A DNA stretch of 64,000 bases, from contig CAWDLN010000008.1 of the NCBI GenBank assembly GCA_963803115.1, forward strand, positions 1-64,000, read 5' to 3'. The stretch comes from DATBGZ01 sp963803115. Its GTDB lineage: Bacteria; Actinomycetota; Actinomycetes; Mycobacteriales; Micromonosporaceae. The notes under the pieces were generated by a model, which searched no databases, had not been told where the DNA came from, and saw only the letters and a list, made by a program, of their open reading frames with translations. The position numbers were made by a program, and so were the translations under genes. Each line of letters opens with the position of its first letter. Positions within the stretch are counted from its first letter, which is position 1. This document shows positions 1-9,484 of the stretch, piece by piece.

Positions 1-244
1 GCCAAAGCCCATTTCTTCCAGCACGCGCATCACGGCAGAGAGACAGCCATCAGCGCCGGCTGGGCATTTTCCGTCAGCGTCAGCGTCTCCAGCGGGCCGT
101 TGAACATGATCTCGGAGAGCTTCTGGTCGAGTGCCGCATCGACCTCCGCGAAAACCGCCTGGGCCGCAGGGTAGGCCTTGGCAAGCTCGGCCCCCATGCC
201 ACTGCTTGGCTACCTTGCCCCGGAAAGACGAATGCGATTGCCAT
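1..244 (-). CDS. fabD: Malonyl-CoA:ACP transacylase, N-terminal part, frameshifted
   Basis: Reading leftward from the ATG at 244 gives MAIAFVFPGQGSQAV, the hallmark N-terminus of FabD, which loads malonyl groups onto acyl carrier protein for fatty acid synthesis. A base is missing at about 200 (VGMGAEL expected) and another near 45 (after ALMAVSL), so the frame changes twice. Between them ELAKAYPAAQAVFAEVDAAL and TLTLTENAQPAL are clear FabD sequence. The catalytic GHSLG segment lies beyond the window edge. Divergent from rpsF, as in many Rhizobiales. The indels look like sequence error rather than decay because the protein signal is well conserved on both sides. Confidence 0.85.
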
Positions 245-609
245 GTCTGCCCTTGTTTCCTCCCCGCCTCAATTGGCGGCCGGCCAGGGATTGACCGGGC
301 TTAAGGCACGAGCCAGCCGGCGTCAAGGTTTGCCGCCCTGACGCCATTGGCGGGCTGCGGCAGGCGGGCGCCTGGGCGGCTTCCTGCTTGCCGCTAGCTG
401 GAATTTGCGTATAAGTGGCGCCGTTATCCGCTCCGGTTGGAGGCTGAACGGGAGGCCGCTCGATGTCGCGGGCGGAGGGCGCAAGGTAGCCTGGCTCCCC
501 GTGTCTTCACTCTTTCGGGTCCTTTGGGCCTTTCCGCGCAGCTCTGCTGCAGGGAGCCCAAAAGGGGCTTTGCGCCGGGGCGGGCACCGCAACGAAGGAA
601 AGGCAAGCC
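245..609. promoter_or_regulatory. Intergenic region between fabD and rpsF; rpsF leader
   Basis: No gene is visible in these 365 bases. The region must contain the divergent promoters of fabD and the rpsF operon. GC-rich stretches able to pair (for example GGGTCC...GGGCCT around 518-532) precede rpsF, and a purine-rich ribosome binding site AAGGAAAGG lies just before the ATG at 610. Many bacteria have an S6:S18-binding leader on rpsF; I cannot confirm one here by eye. Confidence 0.4.
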
Positions 610-1165
610 ATGCCGCTCTACGAGCATGTCTTCCTGGCGCGCCAGGATATTTCGCAAGCGCAGGTCGAAGCGCTGACGAAGGAATATACCCAGGTCATCG
701 AGGAAGGCGGCGGCAAGATTGCCAAGACCGAGTATTGGGGCGTCAAGCCCATCGCCTTCAAGATCAAGAAGAATCGCAAAGCGCACTACTCGCTCCTCAA
801 TATCGACGCGCCGCCGGCCGCGATCGCCGAGATGGAGCGGCGCATGGGTCTTTCCACCGACGTGATCCGTTTCCTGACGGTACGCGTCGAGGAGCATGAA
901 ACCGAGCCCTCGATCCAGATGCGCAAGAGCGACCGCGACGACCGGCGCGACGGCGACCGCGGCGGCTTCCGCGGTGGCGACCGTGGCGGTTTCCGCGGGG
1001 GTGGCGGTGGCTTCCGGGGCGGCGGTGGCGGCGGCTATAGAGGCGACCGCGGCGGCGGTGGCGGCGGTTATAGAGGCGACCGCGAGCGGCGGAGATCGGC
1101 CTCCGCGTCCTCCACGCGAACCCCGCGAAGGCGATACCCCCGCTTCGAGCACGGGGAAGTCCTGA
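610..1165 (+). CDS. rpsF: 30S ribosomal protein S6 with Gly/Arg-rich tail (one frameshift)
   Basis: MPLYEHVFLARQDIS, the KTEYWGVKPIAFKIKKN segment and MERRMGLSTDVIRFLTVRV are canonical S6, which sits in the 30S platform bound to S18. After about residue 105 comes a long arginine/glycine tail (GGFRGGD, GGGGYRGDR repeats) typical of alphaproteobacterial S6. The frame shifts by one base near 1090; the shifted reading ends PREGDTPASSTGKS and stops at 1165, 3 bases before rpsR, which is the expected arrangement. The unshifted frame would run far into downstream genes and is not real. Confidence 0.93.
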
Positions 1166-1168
1166 GCC

Positions 1169-1417
1169 ATGGCCGAAGTTGCAACCATTCCGGCGCGCCG
1201 GCCGTTCCATCGCCGCCGCAAGACCTGCCCCTTCTCGGGCGACAAGGCGCCGAAGATCGATTACAAGGACATGCGCCTGCTCGGCCGTTATGTCTCCGAG
1301 CGCGGCAAGATCGTGCCGAGCCGGATCACGGCGGTTTCGGCCAAAAAGCAGCGCGAACTGGCGAAAGCCATCAAGCGCGCCAGGTTCATCGGGCTGCTGC
1401 CCTACGTGATCAAATAG
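1169..1417 (+). CDS. rpsR: 30S ribosomal protein S18
   Basis: Intact 82-residue protein. RRKTCPFSGDKAPKIDYKDMRLL and the ending KAIKRARFIGLLPYV are diagnostic of S18, the partner of S6 on the 30S platform. Three bases after the rpsF stop, so certainly cotranscribed. One of the few genes in the first 7.6 kb without an indel. Confidence 0.97.
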   Translation: MAEVATIPARRPFHRRRKTCPFSGDKAPKIDYKDMRLLGRYVSERGKIVPSRITAVSAKKQRELAKAIKRARFIGLLPYVIK

Positions 1418-1522
1418 GGGCTGCGCCGGGTCGGCCGGCCAGCCTCATGTCGAATGGTTGGGACAAGGCAGCCCTCGCGGCGCGCCTCGTCTCTAACCGC
1501 TGCGGCGGGACAGCTTACAGAC

Positions 1523-2471
1523 ATGCCACTCAGCTACCTCATCGGCATTGGCTCTGGCCTGGCCTCGGCGCTGCTGTTCTATTCAGCGACGCGGGGCTCG
1601 CCGATACTGAGCACGGCGCTGCTTTTGCTCGTCCCCCTTCCGTCGCTCCTCGCCGGTCTTGGCTGGGGGTGGCTGCCGGCGGCCGCCGGCGCGGCGGCAG
1701 GGTCGCTGGTGATTGCTGCCGCCACTCATGCGACCTTTGCAGGCGGCTATTTCATCGCCCTTGGATTTCCGGCCGCGTTGGTGGCCTATCTCGCCTACTT
1801 GAGCCGGCCTGTCCCCGACGACCCGTCCCGGCGCGAATGGTATCCGGCGGGCCGTCTCGTCGCCGCAACGGCGATCTATGCCGGGGCCATGCCGCTGCTG
1901 ATGCTCGCACTCACCGGCGGCAGCTTCAGTGATCTGCGGGCGCCGATGACCGATTTCTTTCGCCGTTTCTCTTCTCGCGCGGCTCCCGAATTCGGCGTGC
2001 GCCCGCTGACCGACCAGCAGATCGAGGGACTGACCAATCTGGTCGTCACGTCGCTCCCGCGGGGTGCTTGCGGCCTATTGGCTCGCCATCTTTACGATCA
2101 ACCTCTATCTCGCCGGGCGCATCGCGCGCGCATCCGGCAGGCTCGGCCGCGACTGGCCCGACCTGGCCATGCTGACCTATCCGCCGGGCTTCTCGCTGCT
2201 GGTCGCGCTCGCCGTCCTCGCCACATTCGCACCTGGCATCGCCGGCGTGGCGGGCGTGAGTTTCACCGGGGCGTTGCTGTTTGCCTATCTCATTGCCGGC
2301 CTTGCCCTCATGCATTTCATCGCCCGCATGCGGGCGCGATGGATCCTGTGGTTCGTCTACGCCGGCCTGATCTTCTTCGGCCCGTATGCGGCCTTCGCCC
2401 TGATGCTGGGCGGGCTGCTCGAACCCGTCTTCAAGCTGAGGCAACGCTTCGGCGCCCCGCCACCCACCTGA
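1523..2471 (+). CDS. DUF2232 multi-spanning membrane protein (one frameshift)
   Basis: Begins MPLSYLIGIGSGLASALLFY and contains about eight hydrophobic segments, for example ILSTALLLLVPLPSLLAGLG, the FSLLVALAVLATFAPGIAG region and WFVYAGLIFFGPYAAFALML. This matches the DUF2232 protein found between rpsR and rplI in Rhizobiales; its function is not known. The frame changes near 2055 (VVTSLPR continues as VLAAYWLAIFTINLYLAGR), a single-base insertion. Assignment rests on position and membrane profile more than on a motif. Confidence 0.75.
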
Positions 2472-2507
2472 TCAACCACCCAATCGAGCAAAACGGAGTC
2501 TTCCTCC

Positions 2508-3125
2508 ATGCAAGTCATCCTCCTCGAGCGCATCGGCCGCCTCGGCCAGATGGGCGACGTGGTCAATGTCAAGAACGGCTACGCGCGCAACTTCCTGTTG
2601 CCGCAGAAGAAGGCGCTGCGCGCCACCAAGGAGAATCTGGCCCGCTTCGAGAAGGAGCGCGCCCAGCTCGAGGCTCGCGATCTCGAGCTGAAGAAGGAGG
2701 CCGAGGCGGTCGCCGCCAAGCTCGGCCGGCAAGATATTCCTCGCCATCCGGCAGGCGGGCGACACCGGCCAGCTCTACGGCTCGGTCACCCCGCGCGACA
2801 TCGCCGAGCATCGTCACCGCGGGCGGCTTCACCATCGACCGCCGCCAGATCGTGCTCGACAGGCCGATCAAGACACTCGGCCTGAATCCCACCAGATCGC
2901 GCTGCATCCCGAGGTGATCGTCCAGGTCACACTCAACATAGCCCGCTCCGAGGACGAGGCCGAGCGGCAGGCCCGCGGCGAGGACGTGACTGTGGTCAAG
3001 GAAGAAGGGGTCCAGCTCGAGACCTTCAATCCCGACGCTCTGTTCGACGAAGAGGCGCTTGCCCGGCAGCGAGGGAGAGCGGCGAGGACGAGACAGGAGC
3101 TTCCACCGACAACAGTTCGAGCTGA
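2508..3125 (+). CDS. rplI: 50S ribosomal protein L9 with acidic tail (several frameshifts)
   Basis: MQVILLERIGRLGQMGDVVNVKNGYARNFLLP is the L9 N-terminal domain, which binds 23S rRNA at the L1 stalk base. The reading changes frame near 2723, 2800 and 2890, then again near 3070. Recovered pieces are FLAIRQAGDTGQLYGSVTPR, IVTAGGFTIDRRQIVLDRPI, LHPEVIVQVTLNIARSEDEA and SGEDETGASTDNSSS ending at 3125. The extended acidic C-terminus is usual in alphaproteobacteria. The density of single-base errors is higher than decay would give in an essential gene. Confidence 0.9.
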
Positions 3126-3349
3126 GCCGAGCCAAGCTCAAATCCAACGACAGACCGCCTGCCTGATTACGGCAGCATCAGCACACGGCCGCTCTCTGAT
3201 ATGGTGTGTTGCATCTGCCTTCCCAGCCGAAAAGCCGCCAACGCCCTATCGCCGCGCCGGCGGTCTTTCAGCCGCCAACCCCATGGAATTGCTGGAGCGA
3301 CATGGTATCATCATATTAACGTAGTCAGGAACTCAGGTGGCGATGTGTC

Positions 3350-4627
3350 ATGTTCCCACTTCGTTTTGTCCTCTCGCGTCTCGTTGCTCAGGGAGAGCTC
3401 GCCGTCATTGATCACAAAGGCCGCACGCATTCCTTCGGCGTGCGCGGCTCTGGCCGGCGGGTAACGATACGGCTTCACAACCCCGGCCTTTACTGGCGCC
3501 TCACCTTCCATCCGAGTCTCCACATCGGCCGCGCATATGTAGAGGGCTCGCTGACGATCGAAGAAGGCGAGCTCGTCGACTTCCTCGATCTTCTGCTGGC
3601 CAACCAGGCCCGCTTCGACCAATCGCGGCTCGGCAGGGTTCGCATATGGTGGGACGAATTTCTCCGGTCTCCCGCCGCGATCAATCTGCGATCGCGGGCG
3701 CGTCGCAACATCCACCATCACTACGATCACCCGGCCGAGTTCTATCGCCTCTTCCTGGACAAGGATCTGCAATACTCGTGTGCCTATTTCTCCGATGGCG
3801 CGAATTCGCTGGAGGAGGCGCAGGAGGCCAAGAAGCGCCACATCGCAGCAAGCTCAACCTGCGCCGCGGAATGCGCGTGCTGGACATCGGCTGCGGCTTC
3901 GGCGGCATGGCGCTATATCTGGCGCGCAACTACGGGGTGCACGTCACCGGGGTGACGCTCAGCACCGAGCAGTTGAAGATCGCGCGCGACCGGGCGGTCA
4001 AGCAAGGTCTCGCGCAGCTTGTCGATTTCAGGCTCGAGGACTACCGCAATACCCACGGGCGTTTCGATCGCATCGTGTCGGTCGGCATGTTCGAGCACGT
4101 GGGACGCCCCCACTATCGGCAGTTCTTCTCTCATGTGCGCGATCTGCTGGCCGACAACGGCGTTGCCGTCGCTGCACACGATCGGGCGGCAAACCCTGCC
4201 GTCTCCGATCAATGTGTGGATCCGAAAGCATATCTTCCCGGGGGCGTACCTGCCGACGATGTCGCAGCTCACGCCGGTGCTGGAGGCACGCGATATCTGG
4301 CTCACGGACTTCGAGAACCTGCGGCTGCACTATGCCGTGACATTGGCGGAATGGCATCGCCGCTTCCAGGCCAACCGCGAGCGGATCGGAATGCTGGACC
4401 CGAAGCGGTTCGATGACCGCTTCTGCCGCATGTGGGAGTACTACCTGCAAAGCTGCGAGGCCGGCTTCCGCAGCGGCGGTCTGACGGTGTTCCAGCTGCA
4501 GTTCACGAAGAAGATCGACGCGCTGCCGCTGACCAGGGACTACATGTTCGCCGAGGAGCATCGGCTGCTGGAGCGAGGAAGAGCATGCGGCGCGGCCGCC
4601 GCATGGCCGGCGAATAGGCCGGCCTGA
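3350..4627 (+). CDS. cfa: Cyclopropane-fatty-acyl-phospholipid synthase family methyltransferase (frameshifted)
   Basis: N-terminal domain (IGRAYVEGSLTIEEGELVDFL, then HHHYDHPAEFYRLFLDKDLQYSCAYF) followed by the SAM-binding motif VLDIGCGFGGMALYLAR and, further on, SVGMFEHVG and FRRMWEYYL-type sequence (FCRMWEYYLQSCEAGFRSG). This is the CFA synthase family, which methylenates unsaturated phospholipid acyl chains using SAM. The frame changes near 3850 and near 4170, so at least two indels are present. In several Rhizobiales a cfa-like gene lies between rplI and dnaB. The last ten or so residues are uncertain because of possible further indels near 4590. Confidence 0.85.
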
Positions 4628-4742
4628 TCGCGGGCCCAAGGCCTTTCGGACCGCTTCGGCATAGCGAGGATGAGGCGGCATTGCCGGGTGCGACCTGACC
4701 GTCGGCAAGCGGACGGTGCTATGGCTGTCGGCATGTGAAAGC

Positions 4743-6261
<1,519 letters not shown>

Positions 6262-6281
6262 GTGGGAACGATACGCGTCAA

Positions 6282-7422
6282 ATGGCGTCGGTGCTGCAGC
6301 GCGCGTCGATTCCTCTGTCGGCGCGTGCCGTGCTCACCGTCGATCTGGCCGCCCTGCGCGCCAACTGGGCGCGTCTCAATCAGGTGTCCGGCAGGGCCGA
6401 GTGTGCCGGCGTCATCAAGGCCGACGCCTACGGCCTAGGTCTGGCGCCGATCGCCAGGGCGCTGACCAACCAGGGCTGCAAGACCTTCTTCGTGGCCACC
6501 ATTGACGAGGGGCGCACGGCGCGCGAGGTGCAGCCGGGCGCCACCATCTACGTGCTCGACGGTCTGTTGCCCGGCGCCGAGCCCAATTACGCGGGCTTCG
6601 ACCTGAGGCCGGTGCTCTCGAGCCTCGCTGAGGTGCGTGACTGGGCGGCCTACAGCCGCGCGCGCGGCCGCAAGCTTGCCGCTGCGCTCCATATCGACAC
6701 GGGCATGCACCGGCTGGGAATGCCGGAGAGGGAGGTCGACCAGCTCGCCGCCGCGCCGGAGCTTCTCGACGCCATCGAGACCACACTCGTCGTGAGCCAT
6801 CTCGCGTGCGCCGACGAGCCCAGCAACCCGATGAACGAACGGCAGCGCAAGCGCTTCGAGGAGTTGCGCACCAAGCTCCCGCCTGCCCCGGCGAGCCTCG
6901 CCAATTCGGGCGGCACGTTCCTGGGCTCCGCCTATCATTTCGACCTGGTGCGGCCCGGCATCGCCCTTTACGGCGGGCGCGCGCACGAGGGCAAGCCCAA
7001 CCCGATGCAGACGGTCGTGCGTCTGGTCGCCAGGATCTGCAGGTACACGAAGCGGAGCCGGGCGACAGCATCGGCTATGGCGCCACCTACAAAGTCGGCC
7101 GCCCTTCCCGCATCGCCACTATTGGATGCGGTTACGCCGACGGGTTCCTGCGTGCCTTGAGCGTCAAGACCGGGGAGGCTGGCCCGGTCGGCTTCATCGA
7201 CGACTATCCGGTGCCGATCGTGGGCCGCGTATCGATGGACTTCATCACCGTCGACGTGACCGGCGTCCCGCCCGAGCTGGCGCGCCGCGGCGGCTGGGTG
7301 GAAGTGATGGGCCAGCGCGTGACCGTCGACGACCTAACAGGGATCGGGCCGGCACCATCGGCTACGAGTTGCTCTCCAGATGGGGCGCGGTGCACCGCGT
7401 CTACGAAGGCGCTGGGAGCTAG
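6282..7422 (+). CDS. alr: Alanine racemase (two frameshifts)
   Basis: The PLP-lysine motif AGVIKADAYGLGL (Lys46), HIDTGMHRLGM and LANSGGTFLG are diagnostic of alanine racemase, which supplies D-alanine for peptidoglycan. After VVRLVARI (about 7040) the frame shifts to GDSIGYGATYKVGRPSRIA, containing the second catalytic Tyr region, then IVGRVSMDFITVDVT. A further shift near 7345 gives GTIGYELLSRWGAVHRVYEG. A GTG at 6258 overlapping the dnaB stop could be an alternative start; the ATG at 6282 fits family length better. Follows dnaB, as in Rhizobiales. Confidence 0.92.
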
Positions 7423-7426
7423 CGCC

Positions 7427-7654
7427 ATGGCAAGGACCGCCAAGAGCGTGTTCGTGTGCCAGAACTGCGGAGCTGTCGCCCCGCGCTGGGCCGGCAAATG
7501 CGCGGCCTGCGGGGAATGGAACACGCTGGTCGAGGAGGCCGACGCGGCCCCTCCGCCGGGCTCCGGCCTTGCCAGGGCGTCGAAGGGCCGCGTCGTCGAG
7601 TTGCAGTCGCTGGCGAGCGGCACGGAAAAGGTCGCGCGGCTGCCCGTGGATTGA
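7427..7654 (+). CDS. radA: DNA repair protein RadA, N-terminal fragment cut at a junction
   Basis: MARTAKSVFVCQNCGAVAPRWAGKCAACGEWNTLVEE is the RadA/Sms four-cysteine zinc finger, which processes recombination intermediates. The protein reads normally to LASGTEKVARLP (about 7645). It should continue with TGIAELDRV and the Walker A, but the sequence instead meets a stop at 7652 and then an actinomycete glycosyltransferase in the same frame. No RadA ATPase or Lon-like domain follows anywhere downstream, so the gene is truncated by the join rather than by mutation. Confidence 0.9.
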   Translation: MARTAKSVFVCQNCGAVAPRWAGKCAACGEWNTLVEEADAAPPPGSGLARASKGRVVELQSLASGTEKVARLPVD

Positions 7655-7660
7655 CCGAAG
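7640..7660. other. Chimeric junction between two genomes
   Basis: Left of this point every gene is alphaproteobacterial and indel-ridden; right of it every gene is actinomycete and almost error-free. RadA stops before its ATPase core, and the glycosyltransferase to the right lacks its start and N-terminal domain. No transposase, tRNA or direct repeat marks the join. It is best explained as an assembly or ligation chimera. Confidence 0.85.
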
Positions 7661-8587
7661 CATCAGCCGGACGTCGTGCACCTGGCGAGCCCGTTCGTGC
7701 TCGGGGCCTGGGGCTCGGCGGCGGCCGCGAAGCTCACGATCCCGCAGGTTGCGGTGTACCAGACCGACGTACCCGGGTACGCGCGGGCGTACCGCATGTC
7801 CTCCGGCGAACGGTTCGCCTGGTGGTGGCTTCGCCGCATCCACGGCCGCGCCGTCCGTACCCTCGCCCCGTCCACCTCGACCGCCGCCGATCTGCTCGCC
7901 CACGGTGTCAGCAACGTGTGGCTGTGGCGGCGTGGTGTGGATTCGGCTCTGTTCCACCCTTCGCGCCGCGACGAGGCGATCCGGCGGGCGGTGGCGCCCA
8001 ACGGAGAGACGGTGGTGGGCTACGTCGGCCGTCTCGCTACCGAGAAGCGGATCGATCTGCTCGCGGCGACCGCGGAACTGTCCGGCGTTCGCGTCGTCAT
8101 CGTGGGCGACGGACCGGCCCGTGCGGCGCTGCACAAGTTGATGCCAAACGCCGTGTTCACCGGCGAGCGCCGCGGAACGCAGCTGGCCCGGCTCTACGCA
8201 AGCCTCGACATCTTCGTCCACACGGGCCCGGTGGAGACGTTCTGCCAGGCGATCCAGGAGGCCCTCGCCAGCGGGATCCCGGTGGTCGCCCCCGCCGCCG
8301 GAGGCCCGCTCGACCTGGTGCAGCCCGGACGTACCGGATATCTGGTACCACCCGGCGATGGTTCCGCCATCGCTTCCGCCGTGGCGACACTGGCGGCGGA
8401 TCCGGTACGGCGCCGGCATTTCGGTGCGGCGGGTCGGGCCGCCGTGGAGGCGAACACGTGGGGCGCGGTGGGTGACGAATTGATCGACCACTACCGCGCC
8501 GCGTGTGGGAAGCCAGATATTGCGCGGGTCCCGGCCGCATTTCACGGGCATAATCTCGCGGCGCGACGGCATCAGAGCGTACCGTGA
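7655..8587 (+). CDS. GT4 family glycosyltransferase (mannosyltransferase-like), 5' end missing
   Basis: The open frame enters from the junction as KHQPDVVHLASPFVLGAWG and reads to 8587. VGYVGRLATEKRIDLL, VIVGDGPARAAL, FTGERRGTQLARLYASLDIFVHTGPVETFCQAIQEALASGIPVVAP is the C-terminal GT-B domain of GT4 enzymes, with the ExxE-type donor-binding segment. The closest family I recognise is the actinobacterial GDP-mannose-dependent alpha-mannosyltransferases (MgtA/PimB type) of membrane glycolipid synthesis. Roughly the first 80-100 residues are lost at the join, so no start codon is present. The tail after AACGKPDIARV is not conserved. Confidence 0.85.
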   Translation, partial: PKHQPDVVHLASPFVLGAWGSAAAAKLTIPQVAVYQTDVPGYARAYRMSSGERFAWWWLRRIHGRAVRTLAPSTSTAADLLAHGVSNVWLWRRGVDSALFHPSRRDEAIRRAVAPNGETVVGYVGRLATEKRIDLLAATAELSGVRVVIVGDGPARAALHKLMPNAVFTGERRGTQLARLYASLDIFVHTGPVETFCQAIQEALASGIPVVAPAAGGPLDLVQPGRTGYLVPPGDGSAIASAVATLAADPVRRRHFGAAGRAAVEANTWGAVGDELIDHYRAACGKPDIARVPAAFHGHNLAARRHQSVP

Positions 8588-8647
8588 CATCGGTGATCGT
8601 CACCAGCGGGTAAGCAGCCAAATAGAGCAACCGGACGACTGAACCCA

Positions 8648-8672
8648 CCGCCAAACCGGCGGATGGATTTTG
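8648..8672 (+). terminator. Possible rho-independent terminator after the glycosyltransferase
   Basis: A CCGCC stem (8648-8652), five-base loop and GGCGG (8658-8662) are followed by ATGGATTTT. The stem is short, so confidence is low. Confidence 0.35.
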
Positions 8673-8752
8673 CCGTCTTTTCGGCTGGGGGGCCGTCAAC
8701 AGCCGAGGGATACTCAACCAGGGGGCAGCCCGTCCGCCGTAGGGGGATGCTC

Positions 8753-9484
8753 ATGGTGAGTGTGGGGTCGGCTACGGGCCAGCAGACCGGTTCGCGATGG
8801 CTGTCGCGCCGGCACACGATCTGGGCCGCGGGTTTGGTCGTGGTCGCTATCACGGCGCTCACCGCCGGTTGTGGTCAACCCGAGTTCAAGTACGTCTCCA
8901 ACAGTGACGAAAAGACGTACTTCAAGGTCCCGAATTCGTGGCACGAGATCAGCGGCAGCGAGGTCACCGACGGCTTCACCGGCGAGGTAAACCCGGACTC
9001 GTTGGTAGCGGCGGCGCAGAAGCAGCTCTGGTGGTCGGTGGCGTATGACGCCGACTCGGAGCCAACGCCGGACCACATGACCACGATCCTCACCAGCCCG
9101 GAGCCGGTGCTCTACGCGACCATCCGGCATCAGCTTCCGTTGCAACAGGACGCCGTTTCCTTCGACAGCATGCGGGACATGTTCGTGCCGGTCAGCGAGG
9201 GCCAACGTCAGCTCGCCGCTCAGGCCGGGATCGCGCTGGAGGGTTTTGAGCTCCTGCACGATGAGGTTCTCAAGGGTCCCGACGGAGTCCATGGCGTGCG
9301 GGTGGTCTTCAACTACCAGTTCCCGACCGGGATCCTGCACACCTTCGACCAGACCGCCTGGGCCAACCAGGACTCGTCGATTCTCTATTTCTTGCTCATC
9401 CGCTGCACCGCGAAGTGCTACCGGGACCGCGTCGATGAGCTCAACGACGTCGCCACATCGTTCACGGTCAGGAGCAAGGCATGA
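8753..9484 (+). CDS. Secreted lipoprotein, unknown function, coupled to an FtsH-like gene
   Basis: The start at 8753 is chosen because AGGGGG lies six bases upstream. A basic N-terminus (SRWLSRRH) precedes a hydrophobic stretch and a lipobox LTAGC, so the protein should be lipid-anchored outside the membrane. The mature part (VPNSWHEISGSEVTDGF, EPVLYATIRHQLP, FNYQFPTGILHTFDQTAW) has no motif I recognise. Its 3' end overlaps the next start by four bases (ATGA), implying coupled translation with the membrane protease, perhaps as an extracytoplasmic partner (inference). Confidence 0.8.
   Translation: MVSVGSATGQQTGSRWLSRRHTIWAAGLVVVAITALTAGCGQPEFKYVSNSDEKTYFKVPNSWHEISGSEVTDGFTGEVNPDSLVAAAQKQLWWSVAYDADSEPTPDHMTTILTSPEPVLYATIRHQLPLQQDAVSFDSMRDMFVPVSEGQRQLAAQAGIALEGFELLHDEVLKGPDGVHGVRVVFNYQFPTGILHTFDQTAWANQDSSILYFLLIRCTAKCYRDRVDELNDVATSFTVRSKA

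Noticed and set aside
610..1932. A 440-codon open frame starting at rpsF
   Set aside because: It reads through rpsR in the wrong frame after an indel near 1090; the true S6 ends at 1165.
7600..7700. Natural horizontal transfer at the radA junction
   Set aside because: No integrase, tRNA, direct repeat or insertion sequence at the boundary, both genes are truncated, and error density changes abruptly.
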